Positions 1 to 10,640 of a stretch of 64,000 bases of DNA are shown here, piece after piece. Each line of letters begins with the position of its first letter. The stretch's first letter is position 1. The stretch covers positions 344,612 through 408,611 of the forward strand of contig CAZWPO010000001.1 in the NCBI GenBank assembly GCA_964635975.1. Reading direction: 5' to 3'. The notes beneath the pieces were generated by a model. The model made no database searches. It was not told the DNA's origin and saw only the letters and a program-made list of their open reading frames with translations. This DNA comes from UBA5314 sp964635975. Lineage in GTDB: Bacteria > Bacillota > Syntrophomonadia > Syntrophomonadales > Syntrophomonadaceae. A program made the position numbers and the translations under genes.

Positions 1-1643
1 CCAATCTGCGGCCCATAGGAAGTCCCGCTGGCAGTTATTGCATAGGATCTAGCGTAATAGGTGCTGTCTTCTTCCAGGCCGCCTATATAATATCCGAAAC
101 TAGTGTTTTCTAAAATACCGCTTCCCAGGCGAATCTTGCTCTCAGCCTGGCCGACCCTTCCCCATAGAAAACCGTATTCACGCACTACACTTCCATTTGT
201 CGAGCTTATGGTTCCATTTACTGTGATCCCGTTGGCTGTGAGTGCTCCGATGCTGGTGGTTAAGCTGGCCGTTCCTTTACCACCGCTGCTGGAACTGCCA
301 GCCGTAAAGCTCAAAATATCTCCCTCTTCGCTGCCATCTTCATGCCTGATCCAGGCCTGGTAGTAGTATACGGTTCCATTAACGAGTCCTGTCAAATCGT
401 AGCTAAAGGTTTCATCTTCGTCAATATCGTCATCACCAGCTTTTACTTTGGTCATCGGTGGATCACCAGTCCCCCAGTAGAATCCGTACTCTTCGATTAT
501 GGAGTCGTCTTTTTCGCTGATTTCGCCCATAATCGTAACGCATCCTTCACCGGCTTGAGATCCTCCTGTAGTCACCGACATATCATCGTCTTCATCCTCG
601 TCTTCGTCCTCATCTGTGTTAAAAAAGCGAACACTACCGTATGAGGTGCCCTGATTGTTTTCTGCATAGGCCTTGTAATAATAAGTAGTTGCCTCCCTAA
701 GGCCATCCAGCTCGCAGTCGAAATCATCACCTGTTTCAAGTTCTCTATGTCCCGCCACTTCTTTCTGGTTGCACGCCGGACTGGTCCCGTAATAAAAACC
801 GTATTCTTGTATATCTGAACCACCCACCGCTTCAATTTCCCCGTTCAGTGTAACCTCATCACCGTCTACATCAACGTCCTCGTCAGTAATCACCAGGGGT
901 ATGTCGTCATCTGTAAAATCAGGACTGCCGCTAACAAAATACCTTAACCCCCCGTATGATATTCCCTCGTCATTTTTAGCGTAGGCCTTGTAATAATATG
1001 TAATCCCTTCAACTAAATCCGTTATAGTAAAGCTATAGGGCTCACCTTCCCCCGGGATTCCGATAAATTCAGGGAATGCATACAGCTCTTCCGGATCAAT
1101 CCCAAGATAAAACCCAAATTCTTCGATGTCCGAGTCACCCTCGTCTTCAATTTCACCGTTTATATCTGCCTGATCCTCTTCTACAGAGCTGGCTTCCCTG
1201 GTTATCACCAAAGGTATATCGTCCTCATAATATTCTTCATCATCTTCATCTCCAGTCCTGAAGGATTTGATGCTGCCCCAGTCCTCACCGGAATCGTTCT
1301 TGGCATAAGCCCGGAAGTAATAAGTCTCGTTTTCTTCCAAATCATCCAACTCAAATTCGAAGTCATCGCCTTCATCGATATCGTCGTAAAACCACTCGTG
1401 ATGCGATAAGTTTGATCTGCTGGTGCCCCACTCAAATCCGTACTTGATTATTTCGTCATTGCCATCAGACTCTATTTCACCACGCAGAGTAGCACAATCA
1501 TCGTCAATATCGACAGCCCTAAGTGTTGATACTCCTGGATCGCTGCTGGCCTGAACCGTATATACGTCCCCCAGCAGCACGGCTATACAAATAGTAGCAG
1601 TCAAGACATAAGCCGGCAGCAAAGCCTTACGCCAACGAGGCAT
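1..1643 (-). CDS. Secreted fibronectin-III-like repeat protein, C-terminus outside window
   Basis: The reading frame is open from an ATG at 1643 to the left window edge (547 residues visible, no stop), so the gene is partial at its 3' end. GGAGGGGG lies just upstream of the ATG. Residues about 1-30 are basic and then hydrophobic, a Sec signal peptide. The rest is five tandem repeats of about 95-100 residues. Each has a conserved E-Y/F-G-F-x-W/Y/L-G strand, a TYYY/TYYFRAYA strand and a G-x-S/D-Y/W-G turn, typical of fibronectin type III-like modules. Linkers and strands are very rich in Asp and Glu. It is a paralogue of the 2165-4081 protein on the same strand. A surface or extracellular adhesive or structural role is plausible; no catalytic motif was seen and the function is unknown. 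Confidence 0.85.
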   Translation of the reverse strand, partial: MPRWRKALLPAYVLTATICIAVLLGDVYTVQASSDPGVSTLRAVDIDDDCATLRGEIESDGNDEIIKYGFEWGTSRSNLSHHEWFYDDIDEGDDFEFELDDLEENETYYFRAYAKNDSGEDWGSIKSFRTGDEDDEEYYEDDIPLVITREASSVEEDQADINGEIEDEGDSDIEEFGFYLGIDPEELYAFPEFIGIPGEGEPYSFTITDLVEGITYYYKAYAKNDEGISYGGLRYFVSGSPDFTDDDIPLVITDEDVDVDGDEVTLNGEIEAVGGSDIQEYGFYYGTSPACNQKEVAGHRELETGDDFDCELDGLREATTYYYKAYAENNQGTSYGSVRFFNTDEDEDEDEDDDMSVTTGGSQAGEGCVTIMGEISEKDDSIIEEYGFYWGTGDPPMTKVKAGDDDIDEDETFSYDLTGLVNGTVYYYQAWIRHEDGSEEGDILSFTAGSSSSGGKGTASLTTSIGALTANGITVNGTISSTNGSVVREYGFLWGRVGQAESKIRLGSGILENTSFGYYIGGLEEDSTYYARSYAITASGTSYGPQI

Positions 1644-1897
1644 AAAACCCCCTCCAATCATGATAAATTAACGCTTTAGCCCAAAGTCCAGAGACTGCCG
1701 CCCCCTATTTAGACCATTGCTTATAATATTTCAAAGTGACGTCCCTTCACTATCCCGGTATATCATAACCGTCTTTCTTTAATAATTACACGGTATTTTT
1801 ACTTTTCCTCCCATATTTGCATTTAGCAGCCTTACTTTTTATTTCCATATCGTCTTTTTGGGTCCAAAACTCAAATTACAGGCAGCGGGCAAAAAAA

Positions 1898-2151
1898 CCC
1901 CGGGCAACGCCCGGGGTCAGGGTGTCAAAGAAGTTGACACCCTGGCAGAGCAAGCAAAAAAGTTGAAGCACCCTTTGGGTACTAGAATCTCATTTCGCTG
2001 CGCTCAACAAATAAGGCTGATCAAGGAATAAACAAAGCCCGAGATTGAGGCGTACCTGAGTACGTTGTACCCTTCGGGCACTAGGGCTTTGTGAAATGAC
2101 AATGATATTCGGCTTTTTTGACGGTCTGACCCCGAGCAACGTCCAGGGCCC
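1898..2151 (-). repeat. Dispersed intergenic repeat, copy A
   Basis: Fills the gap between the two repeat-protein genes. It starts after the stop of the upstream gene with a hairpin at 2130-2148, continues with a core containing TCAGACCGTC plus an A-run, the block with TTGTTGAGCGCAGCGAAATG, and TTTTTTGCTTGCTCTGCC, and ends with a second hairpin at 1898-1916. The two flanking hairpins are near copies of each other (CCCCGGGCAACGCCCGGGG and CCCCGAGCAACGTCCAGGG). Related cores occur at 23622-23850 and 51316-51545. In transcript sense the 1898-1916 hairpin is followed by seven U, so it is a good intrinsic terminator for the 2165-4081 gene. No credible coding sequence lies inside. Confidence 0.75.
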
Positions 2152-2164
2152 AAATTTATTTGTC

Positions 2165-4081
2165 TTACTTCACTATTAATGTGGCGCTCTTCTCTCCGGC
2201 TACTGCTCCGTCCCAAGCCGTGACTCTAATGGTATATATCCCGGTACTCATCCCTTTTGTGTCCAGATAATAGCTGAAAAAGGCACCTCCGCAGCGCATT
2301 TTCTTTACCCCGTTAATATACAAGCCCATAGCCTGCACGCCTTTGCTGGAACTGGAACTGGCAGCTATTTCAACCGGACTGCCCACCGAAACCTGGTAGC
2401 CGGGTGTTGGACTGCTTATGGTCACGGCAGGAGCCGTCCCGACTGTTCCTGCTTGTATGTTAATTATAATAGCCTGTTCACCTACATATTTCCCATCCCA
2501 TGCGGTCACTCGAATAGTATTGGTTCCTAAAGGCAGACTGCTGGTATCCAGAGAATAAGCTAATGCACCACCGGATGGCCTAATTTTTTGCACTCCGTTT
2601 ATATAAAGTCCCATCGCCTGAACACCTGTATTGTCGCTGGCAGAAGCATAGATGCTTAGTGTTGTTCCCTTTTCTACTGCACTATTAGGAGTAGGACTGC
2701 TGATAACCACCACTGGTGCTCCAGCAACAGGAACAGGTGGTGTGATGACATTGCTGCTTTTGCCGGTGGTGAATTCGACCCTATTGCCGTAGGCAGTCCC
2801 GGCACTGGTAACTGCATAAGCCTTGGCATAATACTCCTCTTGTGTTTCCAGACCACCAAGGATATACATGTAGTCAGTATCAATTGTTATACTGGTCCCT
2901 AACTTAAACTCTTTTTCAGAGCCATCGGTTTTTCCCCAAACAAATCCGTATTCACTGACGGTACCCCCTCCGGCTGACGTTATTGTACCGGTCAGGGTTG
3001 CTCCTGTAATTGATACCTCGCTGACCCTGGTTTTCAATTCTGCTGGTTCTGTGTTTTTCTCCGTGGTAAAACTCAGTACACTACCGTAAGACGTGCCTTC
3101 ATCGTTAGTGGCATAAGCCTTGAAATAGTATCTGGTATCCGGATTCAGACCTGTTAGTCTGTAAACGAAATCATCCCCTTCATCGAGACCACTGCTCCCC
3201 ACCTTCCTCTTGGTAGAAGGTGATGAGCTGGTTCCATAATAAAAGCCATACTCTTCGATTTCCGAATCTCCTATCGAATCAAGTTCAGCATTCAGGGTAG
3301 CCTTGTTTTCATCGATGCTGCTGGCACTTCTGGTTGAGACCTCCGGCTCACCCTCACTGTTGCTCTCCGCTGTGAAACTAAGCACACTGCCATAAGCGGT
3401 TCCTTCAGAATTTTTTGCATAGGCGGCAAAGTAATACTTCTCTCCTTCTTCCAGGCCGGTTAATTCATAGTCAAAATCTTCGCCTTCTTCGAGGCCAGTG
3501 TAACCGACCCTGCGCTTGGTTCCGTCATCAACCGGGTCGCTGCTTTCACCCCAATAAAAACCATACTCCTCGATCTCGGAGCCTCCTGTAGACTCAAGCT
3601 CTCCGTTCAGAACGGCACTTTCATCTTCAACTTCCGTAGCATTTCTGGTGGTTACTTCAGGCGCTTCACCCTCTTCGGTCCTGAATGAAAGGGTGTCGCC
3701 ATATGCATAGCCTTCAGAGTTTCGTGCATAGGCTACAAAATAATACCTGGTATCAGGCTCCAAATTCGAAAGTATATAATCAAAATCCTCGCCCTCGGTC
3801 AGTCCCGTGGTCCCTACCCTTCGTTTTGTACCGTCATCTACAGGGTCTCTGCTTTCGCCATAATAAAACCCGTATTCCGTAATCGCATCTCCGCCATCGT
3901 CATCAAGTTCCCCGTTAAGTATTGCATCTTCAGCTCCAATTCCAGATGCTTTCTGGCTAGTAACGCCGGGCACTGTATCGGCCAAAGCCTCTGCGGGCAA
4001 TATCAATCCGACTAGCATAAAGGTTAAGCTTACCAAAGATACAAGAATTCCGCTAATCATTGTTTTACGCATAACTGGCAT
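2165..4081 (-). CDS. Secreted Fn3-like/Ig-like repeat protein
   Basis: 638 residues from the ATG at 4081, chosen because GGGGGGAG sits 3-4 bases upstream; an ATG 12 codons earlier has no such site. A signal peptide covers about residues 1-35 (long hydrophobic stretch, then AEALA before Asp). Four acidic Fn3-like repeats follow (about 36-430), marked by EYGFYYG/WG and TRYYFVAYA-type strands with AYGS/TSYGS turns. The C-terminal part holds two near-identical Ig-like modules of about 95 residues, recognisable by ISSPTP at the start, VQAMGLYINGV in the middle and IRVTAWDG near the end; such Big-type domains are common in Firmicute exoproteins. No LPXTG or SLH anchor is visible, so it is probably released or held non-covalently. 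Same family as the partial gene at 1-1643. Confidence 0.85.
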   Translation of the reverse strand: MPVMRKTMISGILVSLVSLTFMLVGLILPAEALADTVPGVTSQKASGIGAEDAILNGELDDDGGDAITEYGFYYGESRDPVDDGTKRRVGTTGLTEGEDFDYILSNLEPDTRYYFVAYARNSEGYAYGDTLSFRTEEGEAPEVTTRNATEVEDESAVLNGELESTGGSEIEEYGFYWGESSDPVDDGTKRRVGYTGLEEGEDFDYELTGLEEGEKYYFAAYAKNSEGTAYGSVLSFTAESNSEGEPEVSTRSASSIDENKATLNAELDSIGDSEIEEYGFYYGTSSSPSTKRKVGSSGLDEGDDFVYRLTGLNPDTRYYFKAYATNDEGTSYGSVLSFTTEKNTEPAELKTRVSEVSITGATLTGTITSAGGGTVSEYGFVWGKTDGSEKEFKLGTSITIDTDYMYILGGLETQEEYYAKAYAVTSAGTAYGNRVEFTTGKSSNVITPPVPVAGAPVVVISSPTPNSAVEKGTTLSIYASASDNTGVQAMGLYINGVQKIRPSGGALAYSLDTSSLPLGTNTIRVTAWDGKYVGEQAIIINIQAGTVGTAPAVTISSPTPGYQVSVGSPVEIAASSSSSKGVQAMGLYINGVKKMRCGGAFFSYYLDTKGMSTGIYTIRVTAWDGAVAGEKSATLIVK

Positions 4082-4384
4082 TTTCTCCCCCCATTTCGTT
4101 AAACATATGACTGGCAAACATATATCCTTACTGATGAGGCTAAAATTTCACCTCCCCGGCAAGACTCATCCAAAAAGTCAGGGTAATTATTTACCCTAAT
4201 GATACAACAGCAGAGGGCTGGGGCATAAACAGATAATTTAACTTATCCAGGGCGCTAGGGAAATAATAGTCGGAATAGTCCAGAATTCATACTTTCTGGC
4301 AAAAATAAGCGGTAATACCATTATTGTTTGGCTGCCAATTTAACACCATTTGATATAAAAGTACCTGCATATATTCTTTATAAC

Positions 4385-4438
4385 GGTTTGCCCGCTTGTT
4401 GCTAAGTATTCCTTATGATAATCTAGTAACGGCAAACC
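4385..4438. other. Long inverted repeat in 4082-4502 gap
   Basis: GGTTTGCC (4385-4392) and GGCAAACC (4431-4438) are perfect inverted repeats. Nested inside are GTTGCTA and TAGTAAC, which can extend the stem. It lies 65 bases upstream of the SEC-C gene start. No T-run follows on either side, so it is not a plain terminator. It could be a regulatory leader hairpin or an operator. Nothing else recognisable was seen in this 420-base gap. Confidence 0.4.
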
Positions 4439-4502
4439 TGAGAAAATATACTTCATCTATATATTGATATGTATCAAGGCAATAAGTTGAGGAGGCCTGC
4501 TC

Positions 4503-5765
4503 ATGTGCAGTTTTAAAATTGGAAGAAACGATCCCTGCCCGTGCGGAAGCGGAAAGAAATATAAAAAATGCTGCGGTCAGTTTGGAGATATGGTTGATGT
4601 CTCTTTAGACCCTTTTACCCGCTACAGTCAACTCCTGGCAGCAGTAAAGCTCAAACTGGATGATCATTATAGTCAGCGTATTAAAAAAATGCGTAAAGAC
4701 CTGAAGGAGTACTTCCTTCGCTTCGCCTCCCAGCCTGTTCTGCCGCAGGAAAATGAATCCTTTTATAGTGAATGGCTGTGGTTTGGAGCACGGTTTGGTG
4801 AAGGCTCCTCTTTAGGTGTAGAATATCTGGAATCACATGGATACTTTATGGATGGACCCTATAAGGACCTTCTGGAAGCTTTAAACCATTCCTACCTGTC
4901 CGTCTACCAGGTAAAAAACGTTGAGTTTCAGTACCTTGAGCTCGAAGATATTTTCCTTGATGAGAGTGTTAGAGTCATGCTTAAAGAGCCCTGGGAAGTA
5001 GACACTGATGAAAATCAGCCACTACTGCTAGGTAGACTGGTCCATTTAGAAAAAGACTGTATATTTTCAGGAATGGTACTGATCGCCAACAATAAGAACG
5101 GGGAACGGGATTTCCTTCGCAGGCATATGCGTTTTATAAGCCAGCTGAACCAGAAAAGCGATAGAGAATTTTTGGAGAATAATCAAGAAATCGTCTATGG
5201 CTTATTTGATCACGCATTAAAACAGGTTATGGTTACCTTCGATCATATTGAAACCGTCAATCTGGAAGGTAAAAATAAAGAAGCCCTGATGGAGTGGCTG
5301 GCCCAAGACCAGGAGTGGAAGTTATTGCACGATACTCAGGGATACAAATGGTATGGTAGTAGAGATGAGCGTTTTGGCTATTTTCGCATAGCGATCGGTG
5401 ATCAGCATCTAGTATTTGCGGCCGAAGTACTGGATGATATTGAGTACCTGCAAAACACTGTATTGAAGATGCTATCAGACAGTACTACCAGTATAATAAA
5501 CAACCGATTCACCACCAGCCAGGTTGCTGATAGTAATTTTTCACTCTGGTTTTTAATAGTGAGGGACCGCGAAACTGAAACCTGGTTAAGAACTCCTCAT
5601 ATTGAGCTTGATAATCAGACCCCCGAAGGAATTATGAAGGATGAATCTGGAAGATCATTGCTTTTACAAATGCTGAATGAATATATTATTAATGATCCAA
5701 CCCAAGAAGGCAGGGCGTTGCTGGAATATATGCAGGAGAGGGTACTAAGCTATCAGATCGGATAG
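4503..5765 (+). CDS. SEC-C motif protein, function unknown
   Basis: 420 residues; start ATG 4503 with TGAGGAGG upstream. The N-terminus carries a canonical SEC-C zinc motif ([17 protein letters not shown]; Cys12, 14, 23, 24), the same module found at the C-terminus of SecA. The remaining roughly 390 residues match no domain I recognise; they are mostly helical-looking and rich in charged and aromatic residues. The sequence SYLSVYQV near residue 140 recurs in the 954-residue protein at 14398-17262, which also starts with a SEC-C-like motif, so the two are distant paralogues. Its stop overlaps the convergent engB stop by 13 bases. A role in protein or nucleic-acid binding is possible but unproven. 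Confidence 0.85.
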   Translation: MCSFKIGRNDPCPCGSGKKYKKCCGQFGDMVDVSLDPFTRYSQLLAAVKLKLDDHYSQRIKKMRKDLKEYFLRFASQPVLPQENESFYSEWLWFGARFGEGSSLGVEYLESHGYFMDGPYKDLLEALNHSYLSVYQVKNVEFQYLELEDIFLDESVRVMLKEPWEVDTDENQPLLLGRLVHLEKDCIFSGMVLIANNKNGERDFLRRHMRFISQLNQKSDREFLENNQEIVYGLFDHALKQVMVTFDHIETVNLEGKNKEALMEWLAQDQEWKLLHDTQGYKWYGSRDERFGYFRIAIGDQHLVFAAEVLDDIEYLQNTVLKMLSDSTTSIINNRFTTSQVADSNFSLWFLIVRDRETETWLRTPHIELDNQTPEGIMKDESGRSLLLQMLNEYIINDPTQEGRALLEYMQERVLSYQIG

Positions 5766-6352
5766 CTGTTTTGGAGCAAGTCAGAGAGGGCTTCTCTTAA
5801 AAGGTCTAAGCCTTCACCATTTTGTGCTGAAAAGCAGATGGGGGTCTGCTGTCTTTCCAGGCCGAGAGTTTGATTTATTACATTAAGATATTTAAGACGT
5901 TGACCCCGGGCGATCTTATCTGCTTTGGTGGCCACTAATAGTAGAGGGATCTCATGATGCATCAGCCAATCTTTCATAGTCAGATCGTTGTCATTGGGTG
6001 GGTGGCGGATATCCAGCAGCATTATCACCCCGCGCAATTGAGACCTATCCTGAATGTAATCCTCGATCATCTTACCCCAGCGCTTCTTTTCCTGCTGTGA
6101 TACTTTGGCATAGCCGTATCCGGGCAGGTCTACCATATACCAGCTTTTGTTAATTAAATAAAAGTTTATAGTCCTGGTTTTTCCTGGAGTTGAACTGGAT
6201 TTTGCCAGACCTCTCTGGTTGGCAAATTTGTTTATCAATGATGATTTGCCTACATTGGATCTGCCAACCAGCGCTATCTCGGGCAGCCCTTCGCCAGGCA
6301 ATGAATCAAGGCTTACGAAACATCCGCTGAATTGGGCCTGCTTTACGATCAT
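5753..6352 (-). CDS. engB: Ribosome biogenesis GTPase EngB/YsxC
   Basis: 199 residues, the normal length for this family. GTPase motifs are clear: G1 GRSNVGKSS (30-38), the Thr switch with [12 protein letters not shown] (54-65), G3 DLPGYG (75-80) and G4 ATKAD (about 141-145). In Bacillus YsxC is essential and acts in 50S subunit assembly. Start ATG 6352 follows GGAGGGGG with an 8-base spacer. It lies downstream of lon, as in Bacillus subtilis, but an intrinsic terminator and 173 bases separate the two, so it may have its own promoter. Its 3' end overlaps the convergent SEC-C gene. Confidence 0.97.
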   Translation of the reverse strand: MIVKQAQFSGCFVSLDSLPGEGLPEIALVGRSNVGKSSLINKFANQRGLAKSSSTPGKTRTINFYLINKSWYMVDLPGYGYAKVSQQEKKRWGKMIEDYIQDRSQLRGVIMLLDIRHPPNDNDLTMKDWLMHHEIPLLLVATKADKIARGQRLKYLNVINQTLGLERQQTPICFSAQNGEGLDLLREALSDLLQNSYPI

Positions 6353-6450
6353 TTAATAAGCCCCCTCCGTTCAAAAATCAGGTCTGAACCATGAAGTAAG
6401 CACCCTTTTGGGATATGGACAGCATTCGTTTCACGAAGGCCAGAGCTTAT

Positions 6451-6486
6451 AAAAATCCGTGATTGAACATACACAACCGGATTTTT
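6451..6486 (-). terminator. Terminator between lon and engB
   Basis: AAAAATCCG and CGGATTTTT arms enclose a loop of roughly 16 bases. The 3' arm supplies the U-run for transcripts arriving from lon. The structure is nearly symmetric. Confidence 0.6.
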
Positions 6487-6525
6487 GGTTTACGCTGACT
6501 ATATTCACCGACTACACGGACTGTC

Positions 6526-8847
6526 CTATGACAGGAGGGTTTCCTGCAGCACCTCATCCATGTGGCTGACTGGAATAAAGTGCATCTGCCGACGCACCGG
6601 CGCCGGAATATCTGCAAGATCTTTTTTATTATCTATCGGAAGAATAATTCGCTTGATGCCTGCACGGTGGGCTGCCAGTACTTTTTCCTTGACTCCGCCG
6701 ATGGGCAACACCCTCCCCCTCAAGGTTATTTCTCCAGTCATAGCTACATCATTTCGCACTTCTTTGCCGGACATTGCGGAAGCCAGGGCTGTAGCAATAG
6801 TAATCCCCGCTGAAGGACCGTCTTTAGGTATAGCCCCTTCAGGCACATGTAGGTGTATGTCAAAATTTTCCATGGTATTTGGGTCAATTTTGAGTTCTTC
6901 GCTGCGAGAGCGGACATAAGTCAGAGCAGCCTGGGCAGACTCTTTCATCACCTCACCCAGTTTGCCGGTCAAAGTGAGTTTGCCTTTGCCTTTAATCAGG
7001 GCTACTTCGATGGAAAGGATATCCCCGCCGGTTTCAGTCCAGGCCAAGCCGGTCGCTACACCGACCTGGCTCTCTTTCTCAGCGACACCATACCGGTATT
7101 TAGGAATCCCCAGATATTTGTTTACAGTTCCGGCAGTTACACTAACCTGGGTGGCAGCATCTTTAACCACCTGGCGGGCTACTTTTCGGCAGACCGAAGC
7201 AACCTGCCTCTCCAGGTTCCTCACTCCCGCTTCACGGGTATACTCGCGGATCATACGCCTGATAGCACCTTCTGAAAAAGATATATGTTTTTCTTGCAAG
7301 CCATGTTCTTTAATCTGCTTTCGTATCAAGTAGCCGGTAGCGATATGAACCTTGTCTTCTTCTGTATACCCTCCCAGTTCAATTATTTCCATCCTATCCA
7401 GCAACGGCCTGGGTATATTGTAAGTCGAATTTGCAGTAGTAATGAACATCACTTTTGACAGATCAAATGGAACTTCAAGGTAATGATCACTAAAGGTATA
7501 ATTCTGTTCTGGATCCAGCACTTCGAGCAGAGCCGAAGCAGGATCCCCTCTAAAATCCATAGTCATCTTGTCAATTTCATCCAATAAAAATACCGGGTTC
7601 TTAGAACCGGCCTGTTTGATGCTCTGCAATACCCTTCCCGGCATAGATCCTACATATGTGCGGCGGTGCCCACGAATTTCAGCTTCGTCTCTTATCCCGC
7701 CCAATGACATGCGGATAAATTTTCTACCTAAAGACCTGGCTACCGACTTACCCAGAGAAGTCTTACCCACGCCAGGCGGACCAATCAGACACAATATCGG
7801 TCCTTTCATTCTTTTCGCCAATTTCCTGATAGCCAGGTATTCCAGTATTCTTTCCTTCGGTTTTTCCAGGCCATAATGATCTTCTTCCAGAATCTTCTCT
7901 GCCAGCTTCAAGTCTAAGCGGTCACGGGTTTCGGTCGACCAGGGCAGTGCCAGCAGCCAGTCCAGATAATTACGCACTACAACTGCCTCGGCTACCATCG
8001 GAGGCATTTTCTCGAGGCGGTCCAATTCTTTAAAAGCTTTTTCCAGAGCATCTTTGGGAAGGTTAGCATTATTGATTTTACCGCGCAGTTCTTCAATTTC
8101 GCTGGCACGATCATCTTTATCGCCAAGTTCCTTTTGTATTGCTTTCATCTGCTCGCGCAAATAGTACTCTTTCTGAGTTTTTTCCATCTGCTTACGAACC
8201 CGAACATTTATCTTCCTTTCCAGTTCCAATACTTCCATTTCCTTGGTCAATAACTCGCACAGGAAGTTGAGCCGAGCGTCGACCGCTTTTAACTCTAGAA
8301 CACGCTGTTTTTCGTTTATTCTCAGGCTTAAATGAGAGGCAATCACATCGGCCAACCGGCCTGGCTCTTCGATCCCCACCACTGATACAACAGTTTCCGG
8401 TGTGATCTTCTTGCTCATTCTGACATATTGCTCAAACTGAGAAATCAAGGTACGCATCAAAGCCTCAATTTCAGCAGTCTTCTGTTCAGGCCCTTCTTTT
8501 AGTGCCTGCACTTCAACTTTTATAAAGGGTTCTTTACTCAGGTAGCACTGCACTTCACCCCTGTAGAGACCTTCAACCAGGACTCGCATGGTGCCGCCAG
8601 GCATCTTCAGCACCTGGCGAATCTCGGCTATAGTGCCGATGCTGTAGATTTCCTCTTCTTCCGGATCGTCAGTCTGAGCTTCTTTCTGCGTGGCCAGAAA
8701 TATCTCTTTAGTGTCAAGCATTGCCTCTTCTATAGCATTAATGGATTTTTTACGCCCCACATCAAGATGGATTACGGTATATGGAAAAACCAGTACTCCT
8801 CTCAAGGGGAGCATGGGGATATCTCTAAATTCTTTTTCGTTAAACAA
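6526..8847 (-). CDS. lon: ATP-dependent protease Lon (LonA)
   Basis: 773 residues from a TTG at 8847, which is 7 bases after GGGAGGT; the in-frame ATG farther upstream would place that ribosome binding site inside the coding region. Order of parts: N-terminal LAN substrate-binding domain (about 1-200), coiled coil ([19 protein letters not shown]), AAA+ domain with Walker [13 protein letters not shown] near residue 350 and Walker [11 protein letters not shown], sensor regions, and the C-terminal S16 protease domain with the catalytic Ser in [10 protein letters not shown] and the Lys in [12 protein letters not shown]. It degrades misfolded and regulatory proteins in the cytoplasm. Located downstream of lonB with a 73-base gap, the Bacillus order. 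Confidence 0.97.
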   Translation of the reverse strand: MFNEKEFRDIPMLPLRGVLVFPYTVIHLDVGRKKSINAIEEAMLDTKEIFLATQKEAQTDDPEEEEIYSIGTIAEIRQVLKMPGGTMRVLVEGLYRGEVQCYLSKEPFIKVEVQALKEGPEQKTAEIEALMRTLISQFEQYVRMSKKITPETVVSVVGIEEPGRLADVIASHLSLRINEKQRVLELKAVDARLNFLCELLTKEMEVLELERKINVRVRKQMEKTQKEYYLREQMKAIQKELGDKDDRASEIEELRGKINNANLPKDALEKAFKELDRLEKMPPMVAEAVVVRNYLDWLLALPWSTETRDRLDLKLAEKILEEDHYGLEKPKERILEYLAIRKLAKRMKGPILCLIGPPGVGKTSLGKSVARSLGRKFIRMSLGGIRDEAEIRGHRRTYVGSMPGRVLQSIKQAGSKNPVFLLDEIDKMTMDFRGDPASALLEVLDPEQNYTFSDHYLEVPFDLSKVMFITTANSTYNIPRPLLDRMEIIELGGYTEEDKVHIATGYLIRKQIKEHGLQEKHISFSEGAIRRMIREYTREAGVRNLERQVASVCRKVARQVVKDAATQVSVTAGTVNKYLGIPKYRYGVAEKESQVGVATGLAWTETGGDILSIEVALIKGKGKLTLTGKLGEVMKESAQAALTYVRSRSEELKIDPNTMENFDIHLHVPEGAIPKDGPSAGITIATALASAMSGKEVRNDVAMTGEITLRGRVLPIGGVKEKVLAAHRAGIKRIILPIDNKKDLADIPAPVRRQMHFIPVSHMDEVLQETLLS

Positions 8848-8920
8848 AAAAACACCTCCCAGGCACATTAATTCTACTATATGTCTAAAACTGGTGCAAC
8901 AATGCTGCGTGCCTTATATA

Positions 8921-10576
8921 TCACAAGGCCTTTGAAGAATTCTGATCCACACCAAGTGCATGTAATATAACCTGTTCTATATCTTTAATCGGATAAATAT
9001 TTAGTTCTGTATAACTTTCGAAAATCTTGAGCCAGTTCTCCGCCGGTATTAATACTTTCTTTATCCCCGCCTTACGAGCCGCCTCCACTTTGCTTATAAC
9101 CCCTCCCACGGGTTTGACCGTCCCGTGAACAGATAGTTCTCCTGTCATAGCCAGTAAATTGTCTACCGGCAGTTCACAAATGCTTGAGTATATGGCAGTT
9201 GCCATACTTACCCCCGCAGACGGCCCATCCACTGGCACACCCCCAGGGAAATTGATGTGGATATCATAATTATAGAGATTGATGCCATATCTTGACCTCA
9301 ATACTGTAAAAACCGTTTCCAGGGCTCCCTTGGCCATACTCTTTCTGGTTAGGCGCCGATCCTTGGCGCCAAATTGCTCTTCCTCTATAACTCCAGTTAT
9401 GGTCCATCGCCCGGTTCCGGGATCGACTTTGATGCTTTTTGCCTCAACTTCGATAAGCGTTCCCTGATTGGCTCCATGTACGGCTAAACCATTAACACTT
9501 GCAATGCAGGGTTTATCTTTAGGTTTTACCTCGGAACGCGGAGAAAACCGTCCATTGTTCAAGACTTTTTCAACATGCTTAATTTGAATGCGGTCGCTCT
9601 TATCCATTTGAGCTATTCCAGCGGCCAACTGTACAATATTAACTGCTTCGCGGCCATTGCTGGCATGACGTCCTATTTCCTGTAAAGATTCCTCTTCCAT
9701 CAAGAATTTAATTTTACTGGCGGCATTGCGGGTAATAGTCTCTATATCTCCTTTTTCCAGAGGTTTAAAAAAAACTTCCATACATCGTGAACGCAGAGCG
9801 GGGGGCAAATCATCAGGACTGCGCGTTGTCGCTCCCACTAATCGAAAATCCGCCGGCAAGCCGTTGTTAAATATATCGTGTATGTGCATAGGGATATTGC
9901 GATCACTCTCACTGTAGTACGCACTCTCCAACATAACAATCCTATCCTCCAAAACCTTAAGCAGTTTATTCATCTGTAAAGGATGAAGTTCTCCAATTTC
10001 GTCAATAAAAAGCACCCCTCCGTGCGCCTTGGTACACGCTCCAGGCTTGGGCTGGGGTATGCCGGCCTGTCCCATGGCACCTGCTCCCTGGTAAATGGGA
10101 TCATGCACTGAGCCAATAAGTGGATCCGCTATATTTCTTTCATCAAAGCGCGTGATAGTCGCATCTATTTCGACAAACTTGGCCGTTTTCCCAAAAGGAG
10201 AAAGCGGATTATTTTGCGCTTCTCCTAATACCAGGCGTGCAGCGGCTGTTTTGCCCACACCGGGAGGCCCATACATCAGTACGTGCTGAGGATTTGCCCC
10301 GCATAAAGCAGACCTCAGAATATCGATGGCCTCTTCCTGGCCTATAACATCATCAAGGGAAGCAGGACGAGTTATACTTGACAAGGGTTCAGTCAAGCAT
10401 GTAGTTCGCATTTTTTTTAACTTCATAGTCTCTTTTTCGGATTCCTTAACTACTACACTCTTCTTGTTTTGCTGGGATTTAAGCAGGGTCCAGAAGTATA
10501 CCCCGATTACTACTGCGAAAAAGAATTGTATCAAATAGATTACCCCGCCATATTGGGCAAAAAACTGATTCAACAT
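8921..10576 (-). CDS. lonB: LonB-type membrane-anchored protease
   Basis: 551 residues. An N-terminal transmembrane segment (about 11-32) replaces the LAN domain of LonA. AAA+ Walker A GPPGVGKT is at 103-110 and Walker B is GVLFIDEIGEL. The C-terminal S16 domain has the catalytic Ser in GPSAGVSMATA and a Lys near KVEAARKAGI. This architecture and the position between clpX and lonA match the sporulation protease LonB of Bacillus, which localises to the forespore membrane. ATG 10576 is preceded by AAAGGGG. It follows two tandem terminators after clpX, so its own promoter is likely, possibly forespore specific (inferred from family, not from a visible sigma-F site). Confidence 0.95.
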   Translation of the reverse strand: MLNQFFAQYGGVIYLIQFFFAVVIGVYFWTLLKSQQNKKSVVVKESEKETMKLKKMRTTCLTEPLSSITRPASLDDVIGQEEAIDILRSALCGANPQHVLMYGPPGVGKTAAARLVLGEAQNNPLSPFGKTAKFVEIDATITRFDERNIADPLIGSVHDPIYQGAGAMGQAGIPQPKPGACTKAHGGVLFIDEIGELHPLQMNKLLKVLEDRIVMLESAYYSESDRNIPMHIHDIFNNGLPADFRLVGATTRSPDDLPPALRSRCMEVFFKPLEKGDIETITRNAASKIKFLMEEESLQEIGRHASNGREAVNIVQLAAGIAQMDKSDRIQIKHVEKVLNNGRFSPRSEVKPKDKPCIASVNGLAVHGANQGTLIEVEAKSIKVDPGTGRWTITGVIEEEQFGAKDRRLTRKSMAKGALETVFTVLRSRYGINLYNYDIHINFPGGVPVDGPSAGVSMATAIYSSICELPVDNLLAMTGELSVHGTVKPVGGVISKVEAARKAGIKKVLIPAENWLKIFESYTELNIYPIKDIEQVILHALGVDQNSSKAL

Positions 10577-10640
10577 TGTCGCCCCTTTCTTTCCCTTTTA
10601 AAATATCATTCCCAGCCAGTGTAACTGGCATAGAAGTAAT

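Noticed and set aside
2004..2216. 70-residue frame inside repeat copy A
   Set aside because: It covers repeat sequence and the end of the neighbouring gene, without a ribosome binding site.
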